Source of the DNA: Cupriavidus basilensis OR16
GTDB lineage: Bacteria > Pseudomonadota > Gammaproteobacteria > Burkholderiales > Burkholderiaceae
Assembly (NCBI RefSeq): GCF_000243095.1
Contig: NZ_AHJE01000013.1
Span: forward strand, 62,001-126,000
DNA length: 64,000 nt
Direction of reading: 5' to 3'
Of the stretch, positions 48,156 through 57,335 are shown piece by piece. Positions within the stretch are counted from its first letter, which is position 1; every line of letters starts with the position of its first letter. Both the position numbers and the translations under genes were made by a program. The notes beneath the pieces are model-generated. The model was not told the origin of the DNA, made no database searches, and was given only the letters and a program-made list of their open reading frames with translations.

Positions 48156-49436
48156 ATGGAACCCAAACAGCAAGCCGGCCCCCGCCGCACCCGGGACCGC
48201 ATCCTGGACGTCTCGCTCCGCCTGTTCAACGAGGTGGGCGAGCCCAACGTCACCACCACCACCATCGCGGAAGCCATGGAGATCAGCCCCGGCAATCTCT
48301 ACTATCACTTCCGCAACAAGGACGACATCATCAGCTCCATCTTCGTGCTGTTCGAGCAGGAGATGGAGCGCCGCCTGAAGTTGCCCGACGATCACAAGGC
48401 CACGCTGGACGAGAGCTGGGGCTACCTGCAGTACATGGCGGAGTTCCTGTGGAACTACCGCTTCCTGTACCGCGACATCAATGACCTGCTGGCGCGCAAC
48501 CGCATGCTTGAGACCAATTTCAAGCGCATCGTCGAGCAGAAGAAACGCTTTGCGATGGAGATCTGCCGGCAGTTCCAGGAAGACGGCGAGATGGAGGCCA
48601 CGCCCGAGCAGGTCGAGGCCGTCTGCACCAATATCGTGGTGATTGCCACCTACTGGCTGTCGTTCCAGTTCGTGCAGCATCCGCGCCAGTACAACGACCC
48701 CGAGCTGATCCGCGGCTACCTGCACGGCGCCAGCTACCATATCTTTTCGATCCTTGCCCCTTACCTGCGCGGCAAGGCCCGCCAGGCCTTCGACAAGCAA
48801 GCCCAGGAATACGCTGCCGCCAAGGCGGCGCAAACAGAAAAGGAACAAAAAGTGAAAGCCGTTTGCATCTATTGCGGCTCCAGCCCCGGCCATCGTCCCG
48901 AATATGCCGCCGCGGCGCGCGCCATGGGCAAGACCCTGGCCGAGCGCGGCCTTGCGCTGGTGTACGGCGGGGGCAAGGTGGGGCTGATGGGCATCGTGGC
49001 CGACGCCGTGCTGGCGAACGGCGGCACCGCCATCGGCATCATTCCCGATGCGCTGATGCAAAAGGAAGTCGGCCACCGCGGCCTGACCGAGCTGCACGTG
49101 GTGCGCAACATGCACGAGCGCAAGCAGATGATGGCCGACCGCGCCGACGCGTTTATCGCCATGCCGGGCGGCGTCGGTACCTTCGAGGAACTGTTCGAGA
49201 CCTTCACCTGGCTGCAGCTGGGCTATCACGCCAAGCCGGTAGGGCTGCTCAATGTGGCGGGCTTCTACGACAGCATGCTCGGCTTCATGCAGCACGCCGT
49301 GGACGAAGGCTTCCTGAAGCAGATCCACAATGACCTGCTGCATGTGGCGCCTACGCCCGAAGGCATCCTCGACAAGCTCGCCAACGCACCGCGCCTGCTG
49401 GTGGACAAGTGGCAGGAGAAGCGCGAGGAGACCTGA
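48156..49436 (+). CDS. TetR-family regulator read in frame into a LOG-family enzyme
   Basis: ATG at 48156 starts MEPKQQAGPRRTRDRILDVS; residues 14-60 form the TetR helix-turn-helix (TTTTIAEAMEISPGNLYYHFRNKDDI), followed by the ligand domain to about residue 215 (QFVQHPRQYNDPELIRGYLH; LAPYLRGKARQAFDKQAQEY). No stop follows: the frame runs through AAAKAAQTEKEQK into VKAVCIYCGSSPG of the next domain, 426 residues in all. Elsewhere in the family these are two adjacent genes. A TGA overlapping the downstream GTG exists in the neighbouring frame, so either a real fusion or loss of two bases (or gain of one) could explain it. Confidence 0.75.
   Translation: MEPKQQAGPRRTRDRILDVSLRLFNEVGEPNVTTTTIAEAMEISPGNLYYHFRNKDDIISSIFVLFEQEMERRLKLPDDHKATLDESWGYLQYMAEFLWNYRFLYRDINDLLARNRMLETNFKRIVEQKKRFAMEICRQFQEDGEMEATPEQVEAVCTNIVVIATYWLSFQFVQHPRQYNDPELIRGYLHGASYHIFSILAPYLRGKARQAFDKQAQEYAAAKAAQTEKEQKVKAVCIYCGSSPGHRPEYAAAARAMGKTLAERGLALVYGGGKVGLMGIVADAVLANGGTAIGIIPDALMQKEVGHRGLTELHVVRNMHERKQMMADRADAFIAMPGGVGTFEELFETFTWLQLGYHAKPVGLLNVAGFYDSMLGFMQHAVDEGFLKQIHNDLLHVAPTPEGILDKLANAPRLLVDKWQEKREET
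48852..49436 (+). CDS. LOG-family protein (TIGR00730, nucleotide phosphoribohydrolase type), internal GTG start
   Basis: Rossmann-fold enzyme that in plants and bacteria removes ribose 5-phosphate from N6-modified AMP (cytokinin activation). GTG at 48852 has AAAGGAA about 6 bases upstream, so it can be made alone, 194 residues. Signature motifs: VCIYCGSSPG, LVYGGGKVGLMGIVADAVLANGG, MHERKQMMADRADAFIAM and PGGVGTFEELFE, the last two forming the active site. In frame with the upstream TetR gene. Convergent with the DUF924 gene. Confidence 0.85.
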   Translation: MKAVCIYCGSSPGHRPEYAAAARAMGKTLAERGLALVYGGGKVGLMGIVADAVLANGGTAIGIIPDALMQKEVGHRGLTELHVVRNMHERKQMMADRADAFIAMPGGVGTFEELFETFTWLQLGYHAKPVGLLNVAGFYDSMLGFMQHAVDEGFLKQIHNDLLHVAPTPEGILDKLANAPRLLVDKWQEKREET

Positions 49437-49480
49437 TGGTGCTCCCGGCGGCCCGGCCTCTTGCGTCCAGCGAGCCCTGC

Positions 49481-50137
49481 TCAGAACGATGAGCCGGGCT
49501 CCCTCAGGAAAGCGCTCTCTTCCTCCGTATCCCGCCGCCCCAGCACGGCATTGCGATGCGGAAAGCGCCCGAAGCGCTCGATCACCGCCCGGTGCTTGAG
49601 CGCCCACTCGACCTCGTCCACCCCGCCCTGGCTTTCGTCGCGCAGCGCCGTCATCAATTGCACGGCCGTGTTCTGGTCGGCAAGGGCTTCGGAATGCTCG
49701 AACGGCATGTAGCAGAACATGCGGTGGAATGCCGTAGGCAGCAGGCGGTCTGCGCCGCTCGCCACCATCTGCCGGGCCGTGGCCAGCGCCTGGGCATCGG
49801 AGGCGAAGCTGCGCGGGTCGTTGCGAAAGACATTGCGCGGCACCTGGTCGAGCAGCACGATGCGTGCGCAAGCCCCTTCGGGGTTTTGCACCCAGCAGGC
49901 ATTGGCGCCCGCTTGCGTGGCTTCCCACAGCGGCAGGAAGGCGGCGCGGACCGTGGCGTCGAAGGCATCGGACTTGGTGAACCATACCGCGCGCGTGCTG
50001 TTCCACGCCGGCGACGCGGGCGCGCCGAACCAGAAATCGAGTAAGCGCCGGGCATCGGCGGGCAGGTCCGTGGCGGCGTCGCGCTGCGTATGGGTCATGG
50101 CGTAGGCGTGGTTGGCTGGCGCGGTGGCGTTCGCCAT
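49481..50137 (-). CDS. DUF924 family protein
   Basis: Helical protein of unknown function, 218 residues. ATG overlaps the globin stop by one base (TGATG). Family blocks: LLDFWFGAPASPAWNSTRAVWFTKSDAFD, RIVLLDQVPRNVFRNDPRSFASD, RMFCYMPFEHSEALADQNTAVQL, KHRAVIERFGRFPHRNAVLGRRDTEEESAFL. TPR-like fold is predicted for the family; no catalytic residues are recognisable. Confidence 0.9.
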   Translation of the reverse strand: MANATAPANHAYAMTHTQRDAATDLPADARRLLDFWFGAPASPAWNSTRAVWFTKSDAFDATVRAAFLPLWEATQAGANACWVQNPEGACARIVLLDQVPRNVFRNDPRSFASDAQALATARQMVASGADRLLPTAFHRMFCYMPFEHSEALADQNTAVQLMTALRDESQGGVDEVEWALKHRAVIERFGRFPHRNAVLGRRDTEEESAFLREPGSSF

Positions 50138-50574
50138 CAGCGCGGCACGTTGCGCATCCAGTCGGCGGTGCCGAAGAAGGCTTGCATCAGGCGCAGCTGC
50201 AGGTCTTCGGGCAGGCCGACGTCCTGCATGGCCAGCGCCATGCAGCGCATCCACTGGTCGCGCTCGCTGGTGCCGATCTCGAACGGCATGTGGCGCGCGC
50301 GCAGGCGCGGGTGGCCAAAGCGCTCGATGAAATGGTTGGGGCCACCCAGCCAGCCGCACAGGAACCAGAACAGCTTGTCGCGCGAGCCGTCGAGCGAGGC
50401 GGGATGCAGCGCGCGCAGGCCCTTGAACTCGTCCTCCAGATCCATCAGGTCGTAGAAACGGTCGACCATCTCGCGCACGCGCGCTTCGCCGCCGATCCGT
50501 TCATAGGCGGTGACTTCGGGGGCGGCATCGGATGCATCGGATGCCGCATTTTCAGGCTTGGAATCGGTACTCAT
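50137..50574 (-). CDS. Truncated hemoglobin, group II
   Basis: Haem protein binding O2 or NO, 145 residues from ATG at 50572-50574. After an Ala/Asp-rich start the globin fold reads YERIGGEARVREMVDRFYDLMD, FKGLRALHP, DKLFWFLCGWLGGPNHFIERFGHPRLRARHMPFEIG (proximal His in RARH), RDQWMRCMALAMQDVGL. The PHL(R)xRH pattern and the conserved Trp mark group II. Stop overlaps the DUF924 start. Confidence 0.93.
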   Translation of the reverse strand: MSTDSKPENAASDASDAAPEVTAYERIGGEARVREMVDRFYDLMDLEDEFKGLRALHPASLDGSRDKLFWFLCGWLGGPNHFIERFGHPRLRARHMPFEIGTSERDQWMRCMALAMQDVGLPEDLQLRLMQAFFGTADWMRNVPR

Positions 50575-50591
50575 AAACACTCAAGGATGGT

Positions 50592-53230
50592 TCAGGCTTC
50601 ACGCAGCGTGGCCAGCGCGGGCTGCCGCAGCACCTCGCGCAAGCCCAGCCAGCCGCCCGCGAAAGCGCACAGCATGCCAGAAAGCACACCGGCCGGCACG
50701 ATCCAGCCATTGAAGCGGTAGGGAAAATCGAACACGAACTGCGACAGGCCCCAGCCCACCGCGATCGCGCCCAGGCTGGCCAGCAGGCCCGCCAGCCCGC
50801 CCACCACCAGGAACTCCGCGTACTGGGTCTGGCGCACCACGGCGGCGGACGCGCCCAGCGCCTTGAGCAGGCCAGCATCGCGCTTGCGCTCGTCGCGCGC
50901 GCCAGAGAGCGCCGCGTAGAGCACGGTGACACCGGCCGCCAGCGTGAACACGAACAGGAACTCGATGGCGGCGATGACCTGGTCGAGCACGTCCTGGATC
51001 TGGCGCAGGATCATGTCGGTGTTGACCACCGTGATGTTCGGGAAGGCCGCCACCATGCGGTTGCCCAGCGCGGCTTGCGCGGGCGCCAGGTGAAAGGCGG
51101 TGATATAGGTCTGCGGCAGGCCCTGCATGGCCGCAGGCGGCAGGATGACAAAGAAGTTGACCCGCATCGAGCCCCAGTCCAGCTTGCGCAGCGAGGTGAC
51201 CGGCGCCTCCACCGACTGTCCCGCCACATCGAAGCGCAAGGTGTCCCCGAGCCGGATCCCCAGCGTCTTGGCAATGCCCTCCTCCACCGAGGCCCCGGCC
51301 TTGCCGGCACCGAACCAGTAGCCTGCCACCACGCGGTTGCCAGCCGGCAGCGCATCGGTATAGGACAGGTTGAACTCGCGCTCTACCAGGTTGCGGGCGC
51401 GGCCATCGGCGAAGCGCTCCGCGCGCACGGGTTGGCCGGCGATATGGGTCAGGCGGCCGCGCACCATCGGGTACAGCAGGTCGGCAATGCCGGCATGCTC
51501 CAGCATGCCGGCCAGCGGCGCGCGCTGGGCGGCTGGATATTGATGACGAAGCGGTTGGGTGCGTTCACGGGCGTGGCGTCGCGCCAGGAGGCGATCAGGT
51601 CGTTGCGGGTCATGCCGAGCAGCAGCAGTGCCATCAGGCCCACCGCCAGCGCCACCGTCTGCAGCACCGTCACCCCGCGGCGGCGCTCCAGCACCGCCAG
51701 GGCAAAGCGCCAGCCCACGCTCCCGCGTGCCAGGCGCCGGCCGCGCATCAGCCGCGATAGCAGGCTCAGCAGGCCAAGAGCCAGCAGCGCGAACACGACG
51801 CCTGCGGCGACAAAGCCGCCCGCGGTGGTCAGCCCCAGCTTGAGATCGCGCGCGGCCACCAGCAGCAGTGCCACGAAGGCGCCCAGGCCGAGCCCGTAGG
51901 CGATCCAGGTCGAAACCGGCGGCGCGCCGATATCACGCCGCAGCACGCGCAGCGGCGGCACCCGGGTCAGCGCCAGCAGCGGCGGCAAGGCAAAGCCGGC
52001 CAGCAGGACGACGCCCGCCAGCAGGCCCACCACGGCCGGCAACGCTGACGGCTGAGGCAGCGTCACGGTCAGCAGGTTGCCCAGCGAGAGCAGCAGCCCG
52101 TAGTGCGCCAGGTAGCCCAGCGCCACGCCGGCCACCGCGCCGCCCACGCCCAGCAGCAGGAACTCCAGCCCGAAGGCCAGCAGGATCTCGCGGCGCGACA
52201 GGCCCATGCACTTGTACACGGCACAGGCGTCCGTGTGGCGTTGCATATAGCGGCGCGCCGACATGGCGATGGCGACCGCGGCAATCATCGAAGACAGCAC
52301 CGCCACCAGCGACAGGAAGCGCTCGGCGCGGTCCAGCGTGGCACGCATCTGCGGCTGGCCCGACTCCAGCGACTCGACGCGGGTGTTGCGCAGCGCGCGC
52401 TTGTCGATCTCCGCCTCGGCCCATTTCTGGTAGGCCTGCGCGGCGGCGTCGGGGCCGGCGACCAGCAGGCGGTAGCTGACCCGGCTGCCCCAGCCCACCA
52501 GCCCGGTGGCGGCCAGGTCGGAGAGCGGCAGCATCACGCGCGGCGCGAAATTCATGAAGCCGGCGCCACGATCCAGCTCCTGCGTGATGATGCGGTCGAT
52601 ACGAAAGCCGCGGCTGCCCAGCCGGATGGTGTCGCCCATGGCGACGCCGAGCGAGTCCAGCAAGGCCGCGTCCACCCACACGGTGCCCTCGGCAGGAATG
52701 CCGGTGGCGACCGTTTCCGGCGCGCCGGGCGCGGCCGCCACCTTGAGCTGCCCGCGCAGCGGATAGCCGGGCGCAACGGCCTTCAGCGCAGCCAGTTGCG
52801 AGGCGGCCTCGGCCGCCGCGCCGCTGGCCGCGCTGAGCTTGGTGGCCTTGCCCGGCGCCTGCGCGCTGGCCATGCTCGGGAAGGTGACGGTCTGCGTGGT
52901 GGCCAGGCCGGCTTGCGCGGCGTGGCTGGCGAAGGCGGCATCGAACGGCTGGTCCGACACGATCAGCACATCGGAGGCGATCATCTGGCGCGCGTCGCGC
53001 TCCAGCCCCAGGCGCATGCGGTCGGCCAGAAAGCCGACACTGCTGAGTGCCGCCACGGCCAGCACCAGCGCGAACAGCAACAGGCTCAGCTCGCCGGCAC
53101 GCCAGTCGCGCCGCGCCATGCGCAGTGCCTGGCGCCAGGGCGAGAAACGCGCCGGGCGCGCGCCGGACGATGCGGCTACGGTAGCGGTGACTGCTGCGGG
53201 GACGTGCTGGAAAGTGGGTTCTGAAGACAT
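50592..53230 (-). CDS. FtsX-like ABC transporter permease (YbbP type), frameshifted near 51530
   Basis: Large permease of macrolide/lipoprotein-type ABC systems, about 880 residues from ATG at 53228-53230. N-terminal helix ELSLLLFALVLAVAALSSVGFLADRM, long periplasmic domain, then two FtsX domains: one with AIAMSARRYMQRHTDACAVYKCMGLSRREILLAF, the other with ALSGARDERKRDAGLLKALGASAAVVRQTQYAEF. At about 51530 one G is lost: FVINIQP must pass to QRAPLAGMLEHAGIADLLYPM. No ATPase gene adjoins in the window, although the E. coli relative ybbP lies next to ybbA. Substrate unknown. Confidence 0.87.
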
Positions 53231-53400
53231 TGATCTCTTATCTCTTGTCCGTGCACATGCATGGTGGCGGCCAGCCGGGCAGGCCGCGTGCCAGGATTGG
53301 CGCGATGCGCAGGGTACCTGCGGGTTGATCCCGGCGCGCATGCGCCGGACCAGGGCCAGATTATGGCCGGATTGGGCGAGACGGGGGGCTAACCCGCCAC

Positions 53401-54018
53401 TCAGCGCCGGGGCTGACGCCCGACCGGCGAGGCCACCGGGGCACGCTTGGCCAGCGCGTCACGCAAGCGCCGCACGCCACGCCACAGCTTGGGCAGCAGC
53501 CACGCCGCCACCAGCAGCAGCACGGCCAGCACCACCAGGAACACTACGGGCAGAAAAAAGGCCAGCAGCAGTCCGCTGCTGGCGGCAACGTCCTCGCTCA
53601 GTGAGGCAGCCCAATTCGAAAACGGTTCCGGCGAGACGTTGATCAGGGCGCGGGTGCCGGCCTTGGCGGCATGGGCGGTGCCGGCCAGCGTGCCGCCCAC
53701 CAGGCCGGCGGCGACCATCCATTGCGGATCGAGCTGCCCGAAGGCCGCGGCGGCCAGGATAGCGCCAGCGGGAATGCGGATAAAGGTCTGGATGCTGTCC
53801 CAGAAGGAATCGAAGCCGGGTACCTTGTCGGCCACGAATTCGGCCAGGGCCAGCACCGCGGCAAGCGCGATCACCCACCACGATTCCAGCGCCTGCAGGC
53901 CGGGCGGCAGGTGCAGCCAGCCCAGGCGGCCCAGCGCGCCAGCCGTGAACACGGCCAGGTAAAGGCGGAATCCGCTGGTCCAGGACAAGCCCGCGGCCAA
54001 CGCGGCCGTTTCTAGCAT
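53401..54018 (-). CDS. DUF4126 membrane protein
   Basis: 205 residues, four to five membrane helices with small-residue-rich loops: AALAAGLSWTSGFRLYLAVFTAGALGRL, GFDSFWDSIQTFIRIPAGAILAAAAFG, AAGLVGGTLAGTAHAAKAGTRALINVSPEPFSNW. The C-terminal 40 residues are basic. Function unknown. A 170-base spacer separates it from the permease downstream, with no obvious element. Confidence 0.87.
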   Translation of the reverse strand: MLETAALAAGLSWTSGFRLYLAVFTAGALGRLGWLHLPPGLQALESWWVIALAAVLALAEFVADKVPGFDSFWDSIQTFIRIPAGAILAAAAFGQLDPQWMVAAGLVGGTLAGTAHAAKAGTRALINVSPEPFSNWAASLSEDVAASSGLLLAFFLPVVFLVVLAVLLLVAAWLLPKLWRGVRRLRDALAKRAPVASPVGRQPRR

Positions 54019-54133
54019 GGCGCTCCTCGCACGGTCTGTCTGGCGGGCATGCAGCCGCGCCGATGCAAGCAGTGTAATACGCGGACGCGCAAATGGCCGG
54101 GAGCGGGGAGCCGGCCCGTCCCGGCGGTTGGGG

Positions 54134-55231
54134 TCAGGTGCCTTCCTTGCCGTCCGGGCCGTACCAGGGCAGTGCCTCCTGCGGCGTCAGGATGCCGCTG
54201 GGCTCGGCCATGGTGTAGCCGGGCAGCGCCTCGATACGGTGCCGCAAGGCCGGGTCCGCCAGGCACGCCAGCAGGCCATGCGCCCAAGGTGTGATCTGGT
54301 CGTTCTTGCGCAGTGCCAGGTAGTAGGCCTCGCGGGTCAGCGGCACAAAGGCCAGCCCATGGGCCTCGGCGTTCATGCGCAGGCCGAATCCCACCTCGGC
54401 GCGGCCGGCGTGCACCGCCTCCGCCACCTTTTCGTTGCTGAACTCTGGGGATTCGTAGCCGACGATCTGGTCCGGAAAAAGGCCCTGGGTAGCCAGCAAC
54501 TGGTCAAACAGCATGCGCGTGCCCGAACTGCGCTGGCGATTGACGAAGCGGGCGCGGGTACGGGCCAGGTCGCGCAGATCGCGGATCTCGCTCGCGAGCC
54601 CGGGTGCGACGATGAGGCCTTGCTCGCGCCACGCCAGCCGGATCAGGCGCACGGCCGCCGGACGCAGCCATTTGCGCAGCGTCACATGGGCCACAGAGCC
54701 AGCTTTCTGGATCGGCGAGACGTAGAAGCCAGCCAGCTCGGACTGCCGCTCCTGCAGGCAGATCAGGCCCTCCACGCTGCCGCAGAACACGGTATCGAGC
54801 TGCAGCCCGCCCGGCGTATCGTGCAAGGCCCCCGCCAGGACCTCCATGGCCGGATCGTGGCTGCCGGAAAAGCGGATACGGGTCTGCGGTTGGGCCGCAT
54901 CGTCCAGGTCCGCCAGGAAATCGACCATCGCTTTCTGCACGATCGGATCGACGGAATCACGCAAGCGCCCTTCCGCGCGCAGCAAGCGCTCGCCAAACAG
55001 CGTCAGCGACGCCCCCCGGCCTCGCTCCATGTCGAGCACGCTGCGCCCGAGCATCTCCTCCCACGATCGCATCACGCCCCAGGCGTGCCGGTACGACAGC
55101 CCGATCTCGCGCGCCGCGCGATGCAGGGAGCCAGTCTCGCGCACTGCCTTGAGCAGCTGGAACACCTTGCCATTGGAGCGCGGATTATCGTCCGCGGCGA
55201 CCACGGGGAACAGATCAAAGCGAAATGTCAT
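54134..55231 (-). CDS. ModE-type HTH regulator with periplasmic-binding-like effector domain
   Basis: 365 residues. N-terminal LysR/ModE-like winged helix: KVFQLLKAVRETGSLHRAAREIGLSYRHAWGVMRSWEEMLG ... GASLTLFGERLL. From residue 110 a PBP-like domain (RIRFSGSHDPAMEVLAGAL, FVNRQRSSGTRMLFDQLL, SNEKVAEAVHAGRAEVGFGLRMNAEAHGL) similar to molybdate/tungstate or molybdenum-cofactor-type binding proteins replaces ModE's two MOP domains. Divergent from the tungstate-binding gene; its own start codon lies in an inverted repeat, suggesting autoregulation and control of tupA. Confidence 0.84.
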   Translation of the reverse strand: MTFRFDLFPVVAADDNPRSNGKVFQLLKAVRETGSLHRAAREIGLSYRHAWGVMRSWEEMLGRSVLDMERGRGASLTLFGERLLRAEGRLRDSVDPIVQKAMVDFLADLDDAAQPQTRIRFSGSHDPAMEVLAGALHDTPGGLQLDTVFCGSVEGLICLQERQSELAGFYVSPIQKAGSVAHVTLRKWLRPAAVRLIRLAWREQGLIVAPGLASEIRDLRDLARTRARFVNRQRSSGTRMLFDQLLATQGLFPDQIVGYESPEFSNEKVAEAVHAGRAEVGFGLRMNAEAHGLAFVPLTREAYYLALRKNDQITPWAHGLLACLADPALRHRIEALPGYTMAEPSGILTPQEALPWYGPDGKEGT

Positions 55232-55249
55232 ATGAAACGCTTTTCATAT
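55230..55249. promoter_or_regulatory. Operator-like inverted repeat
   Basis: ATATGAAA-CGCT-TTTCATAT: perfect 8-base arms around 4 bases, AT-rich in a GC-rich region, overlapping the start codon of the ModE-like gene and about 125 bases before tupA. ModE-type boxes are also AT-rich palindromes. Confidence 0.6.
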
Positions 55250-55373
55250 TTACTTTAGAGATGTGGTTCACCGAGAATGCGAAACGCTGATTTCCACGTA
55301 TTTTGCTGCATTCTCACCGATCTCTTGAGTTTGTGGCAATTGTGTTTCTGAAAACATAAGACAAGGAGAACCC

Positions 55374-56219
55374 ATGCAAGCGGTCGGCAAACAAAGCCCC
55401 TTACGCCACATTTCGAGCCGGGCCACGTGCGCTATCGGGCTGGTTTGCCTGGTTGGCATGGCCAGCGCCTTCGCCGGCGAGCTCAAGCTGGCCACGACCA
55501 CCAGCACGGAGAACTCCGGCCTGCTGAAATTCCTGCTGCCCAGGTTCGAGCAGAAGAGCGGCGTCACCGTCAAAGTGATCGCGGTGGGATCGGGCAAGGC
55601 GATGAAGATGGGCGAGATGGGCGATGTCGACGTGCTGCTGGTGCACGCGCGCAAGATGGAAGACGAATTCATGGCCGCGGGCTACGGCGTCAACCGCCGC
55701 GACGTGATGTACAACGACTTCATCGTGGTCGGCCCGGCCAGCGACCCGGACCGGCTCAAGGGCGGCAAGGACGTGCTAGCCGGCTTCAGGAAGATCGCCG
55801 CCGGCAACGCCAAATTCATCTCGCGCGGGGATAACTCCGGGACCGACGTGATGGAGAAGGCCTACTGGAAGCAGGTGGGGATCGAGCCCAAGGGGCAGCC
55901 GTGGTACGTGAATGCCGGGCTGGGGATGGGTGAGGTGTTGACCATGGCTGCGCAGATGCCGGGATATACGTTGTCGGACCGGGCTACTTATGGCGCGTAT
56001 CGCGCCAAGACCGGATTGGCGATCCTGCTGGAGGGCGATCCCAGGATGTTCAATCCGTATGGCGTGATTGCTGTTAATCCGGCCAAGCATGCTGGTACCA
56101 ATTACGTGGATGCGATGAAGTTGGTGGAGTGGATTACTTCTAGGGATGGGCAGGACACCATTGCTGCTTACAAGGTGGAGGGGGAGCAGTTGTTTTTTCC
56201 TAGCTATAGGGGGAAGTGA
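55374..56219 (+). CDS. tupA: TupA-like tungstate ABC transporter substrate-binding protein
   Basis: 281 residues; AAGGAGA precedes ATG at 55374. Signal peptide with CAIGLVCLVGMASAFAG, cleavage near AFAG-E. The mature protein starts LKLATTTSTENSGLLKFLLPRFEQKSG; the TTTSTENSG loop binds the oxyanion in TupA and WtpA-like proteins. VKVIAVGSGKAMKMGEMGDVDVLLVHA and FISRGDNSGTDVMEKAYWK follow, with a TLSDRATY block. The permease and ATPase genes tupB and tupC do not follow; the next gene is a LysR regulator on the other strand. Confidence 0.9.
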   Translation: MQAVGKQSPLRHISSRATCAIGLVCLVGMASAFAGELKLATTTSTENSGLLKFLLPRFEQKSGVTVKVIAVGSGKAMKMGEMGDVDVLLVHARKMEDEFMAAGYGVNRRDVMYNDFIVVGPASDPDRLKGGKDVLAGFRKIAAGNAKFISRGDNSGTDVMEKAYWKQVGIEPKGQPWYVNAGLGMGEVLTMAAQMPGYTLSDRATYGAYRAKTGLAILLEGDPRMFNPYGVIAVNPAKHAGTNYVDAMKLVEWITSRDGQDTIAAYKVEGEQLFFPSYRGK

Positions 56220-56229
56220 GGGGGGGTAT

Positions 56230-56378
56230 GCGCAGGGGCAGAACCGTTGGCTCTTGTTGCCTTGGCTGGGTTTTCTTTGAGCGGCGTTGGCGTTTGCACC
56301 CAATTGGGTGCAAACGCCAACGCCGCAGCAATCAAATCCAAAGCTTGTGAACAAGAGCCAACGGTTCTGCCCTTGCGC
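56230..56378. repeat. Nested palindrome, 149 bp, between convergent genes
   Basis: Centre: a perfect 46-base palindrome (arms 56281-56303 and 56304-56326; inner part GCACCCAATTGGGTGC). Outside it are a second pair of arms, 56230-56258 and 56350-56378, matching at 28 of 29 positions (23 perfect, GGGCAGAACCGTTGG...). The stretches between are diverged inverse copies. It lies between tupA (ends 56219) and lysR (ends 56391), where it could also act as a two-way terminator. Confidence 0.92.
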
Positions 56379-56390
56379 ACAAACACCTCC

Positions 56391-57335
56391 TTACCCCTCC
56401 CTCGTCAACTGCGGCAAAACCGGTAACTCCCCAGCCACCTCGGCAATCATCCTGCGCATCCACACCACATCCGGCGCAGCATGACACCGCTCATGCCAAA
56501 GCTGATAAAACCGCATGCGCGGAAACGCCACCGGCGAAGGGACCATCTTCAACGGCAGGTACTGCGCATAGTGCGCGGCAAACTGCCGCCCCGTGGTGAA
56601 CACCATATCGGTCTTCATCAGCACATACGGCACCAGCCCGAAATACGGCAGCGTGACCTGGATATTGCGCTTGTACCCCTGCTCGGCCAGCGCCTGGTCA
56701 ATCATGCTGCGCTGCATCGAAGCATAGGGCGCGGGGGCAAGGTGAGGCATCTCGAGGTAATGCTTGAGAGTCAGCCCCTTGCGCGCCAGCGGATGCTGCG
56801 CGCCCAGCATGCACACCACCTCATCGTCGAACAGCGGTGAGATATGCAGATGTTCCGGCGGCGATAGCCAGTTGCCGACCACGATATCGAGCTGCCCCTG
56901 CTCCAGGCTGTCGAGGAAGTCGCTCGATGAGGTCATCGGGTGCACGAACAGCTTGGCGCCGGGCGCCAGCCGGCGCACGCGCTCGACGATATTGGGCAGG
57001 AAGAAGGCGTCCAGGTAGTCCGGCGCGCCCAGGTGGAAGGTACGGGTAGTGGTGGCGGGGTCGAAATGCTGGGGCGGCCGCGCGATGCGGTCCATGGCCG
57101 CCAGGCTCTGTTCGGCCAGCTGCAGCAGTTCGCGCCCGCGCTCGGTCGGCACCATGCCGCTCTTGCCGCGCACCAGGATGGCATCCCCGGTGATTTCCCT
57201 TAGTCGCTTGAGCGTATTGCTGATGGCGGGCTGCGACTGGCCGAGGCGGACCGCGGTGCGGGTCACGCTCTGCTCGGTGAGCAGGGTGTGCAGCACCCGC
57301 AGCAAATAGGTGTCGAGATGGTCGCGTCCGTGCAT
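56391..57335 (-). CDS. LysR-family transcriptional regulator
   Basis: 314 residues from ATG at 57333-57335 (MHGRDHLDTYLLRVLHTLL). HTH: QSVTRTAVRLGQSQPAISNTLKRLREITGDAILVRGKSGMVPTERG. Effector domain with LHISPLFDDEVVCMLGAQHPLARKGLTLKHYLEMPHLAPAPY. Divergent from xdhA with 222 bases between, so it probably senses a purine-related ligand and controls xdhABC; this rests on position only. Confidence 0.9.
   Translation of the reverse strand: MHGRDHLDTYLLRVLHTLLTEQSVTRTAVRLGQSQPAISNTLKRLREITGDAILVRGKSGMVPTERGRELLQLAEQSLAAMDRIARPPQHFDPATTTRTFHLGAPDYLDAFFLPNIVERVRRLAPGAKLFVHPMTSSSDFLDSLEQGQLDIVVGNWLSPPEHLHISPLFDDEVVCMLGAQHPLARKGLTLKHYLEMPHLAPAPYASMQRSMIDQALAEQGYKRNIQVTLPYFGLVPYVLMKTDMVFTTGRQFAAHYAQYLPLKMVPSPVAFPRMRFYQLWHERCHAAPDVVWMRRMIAEVAGELPVLPQLTREG

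Noticed and set aside
45396..50006. Long minus-strand frames over plcP, agt and tetR/LOG
   Set aside because: Shadows of conserved plus-strand genes with characteristic reverse-complement composition.
56230..56378. Attachment site of a prophage or island
   Set aside because: No integrase, tRNA or phage genes nearby and the structure is inverted, not direct.
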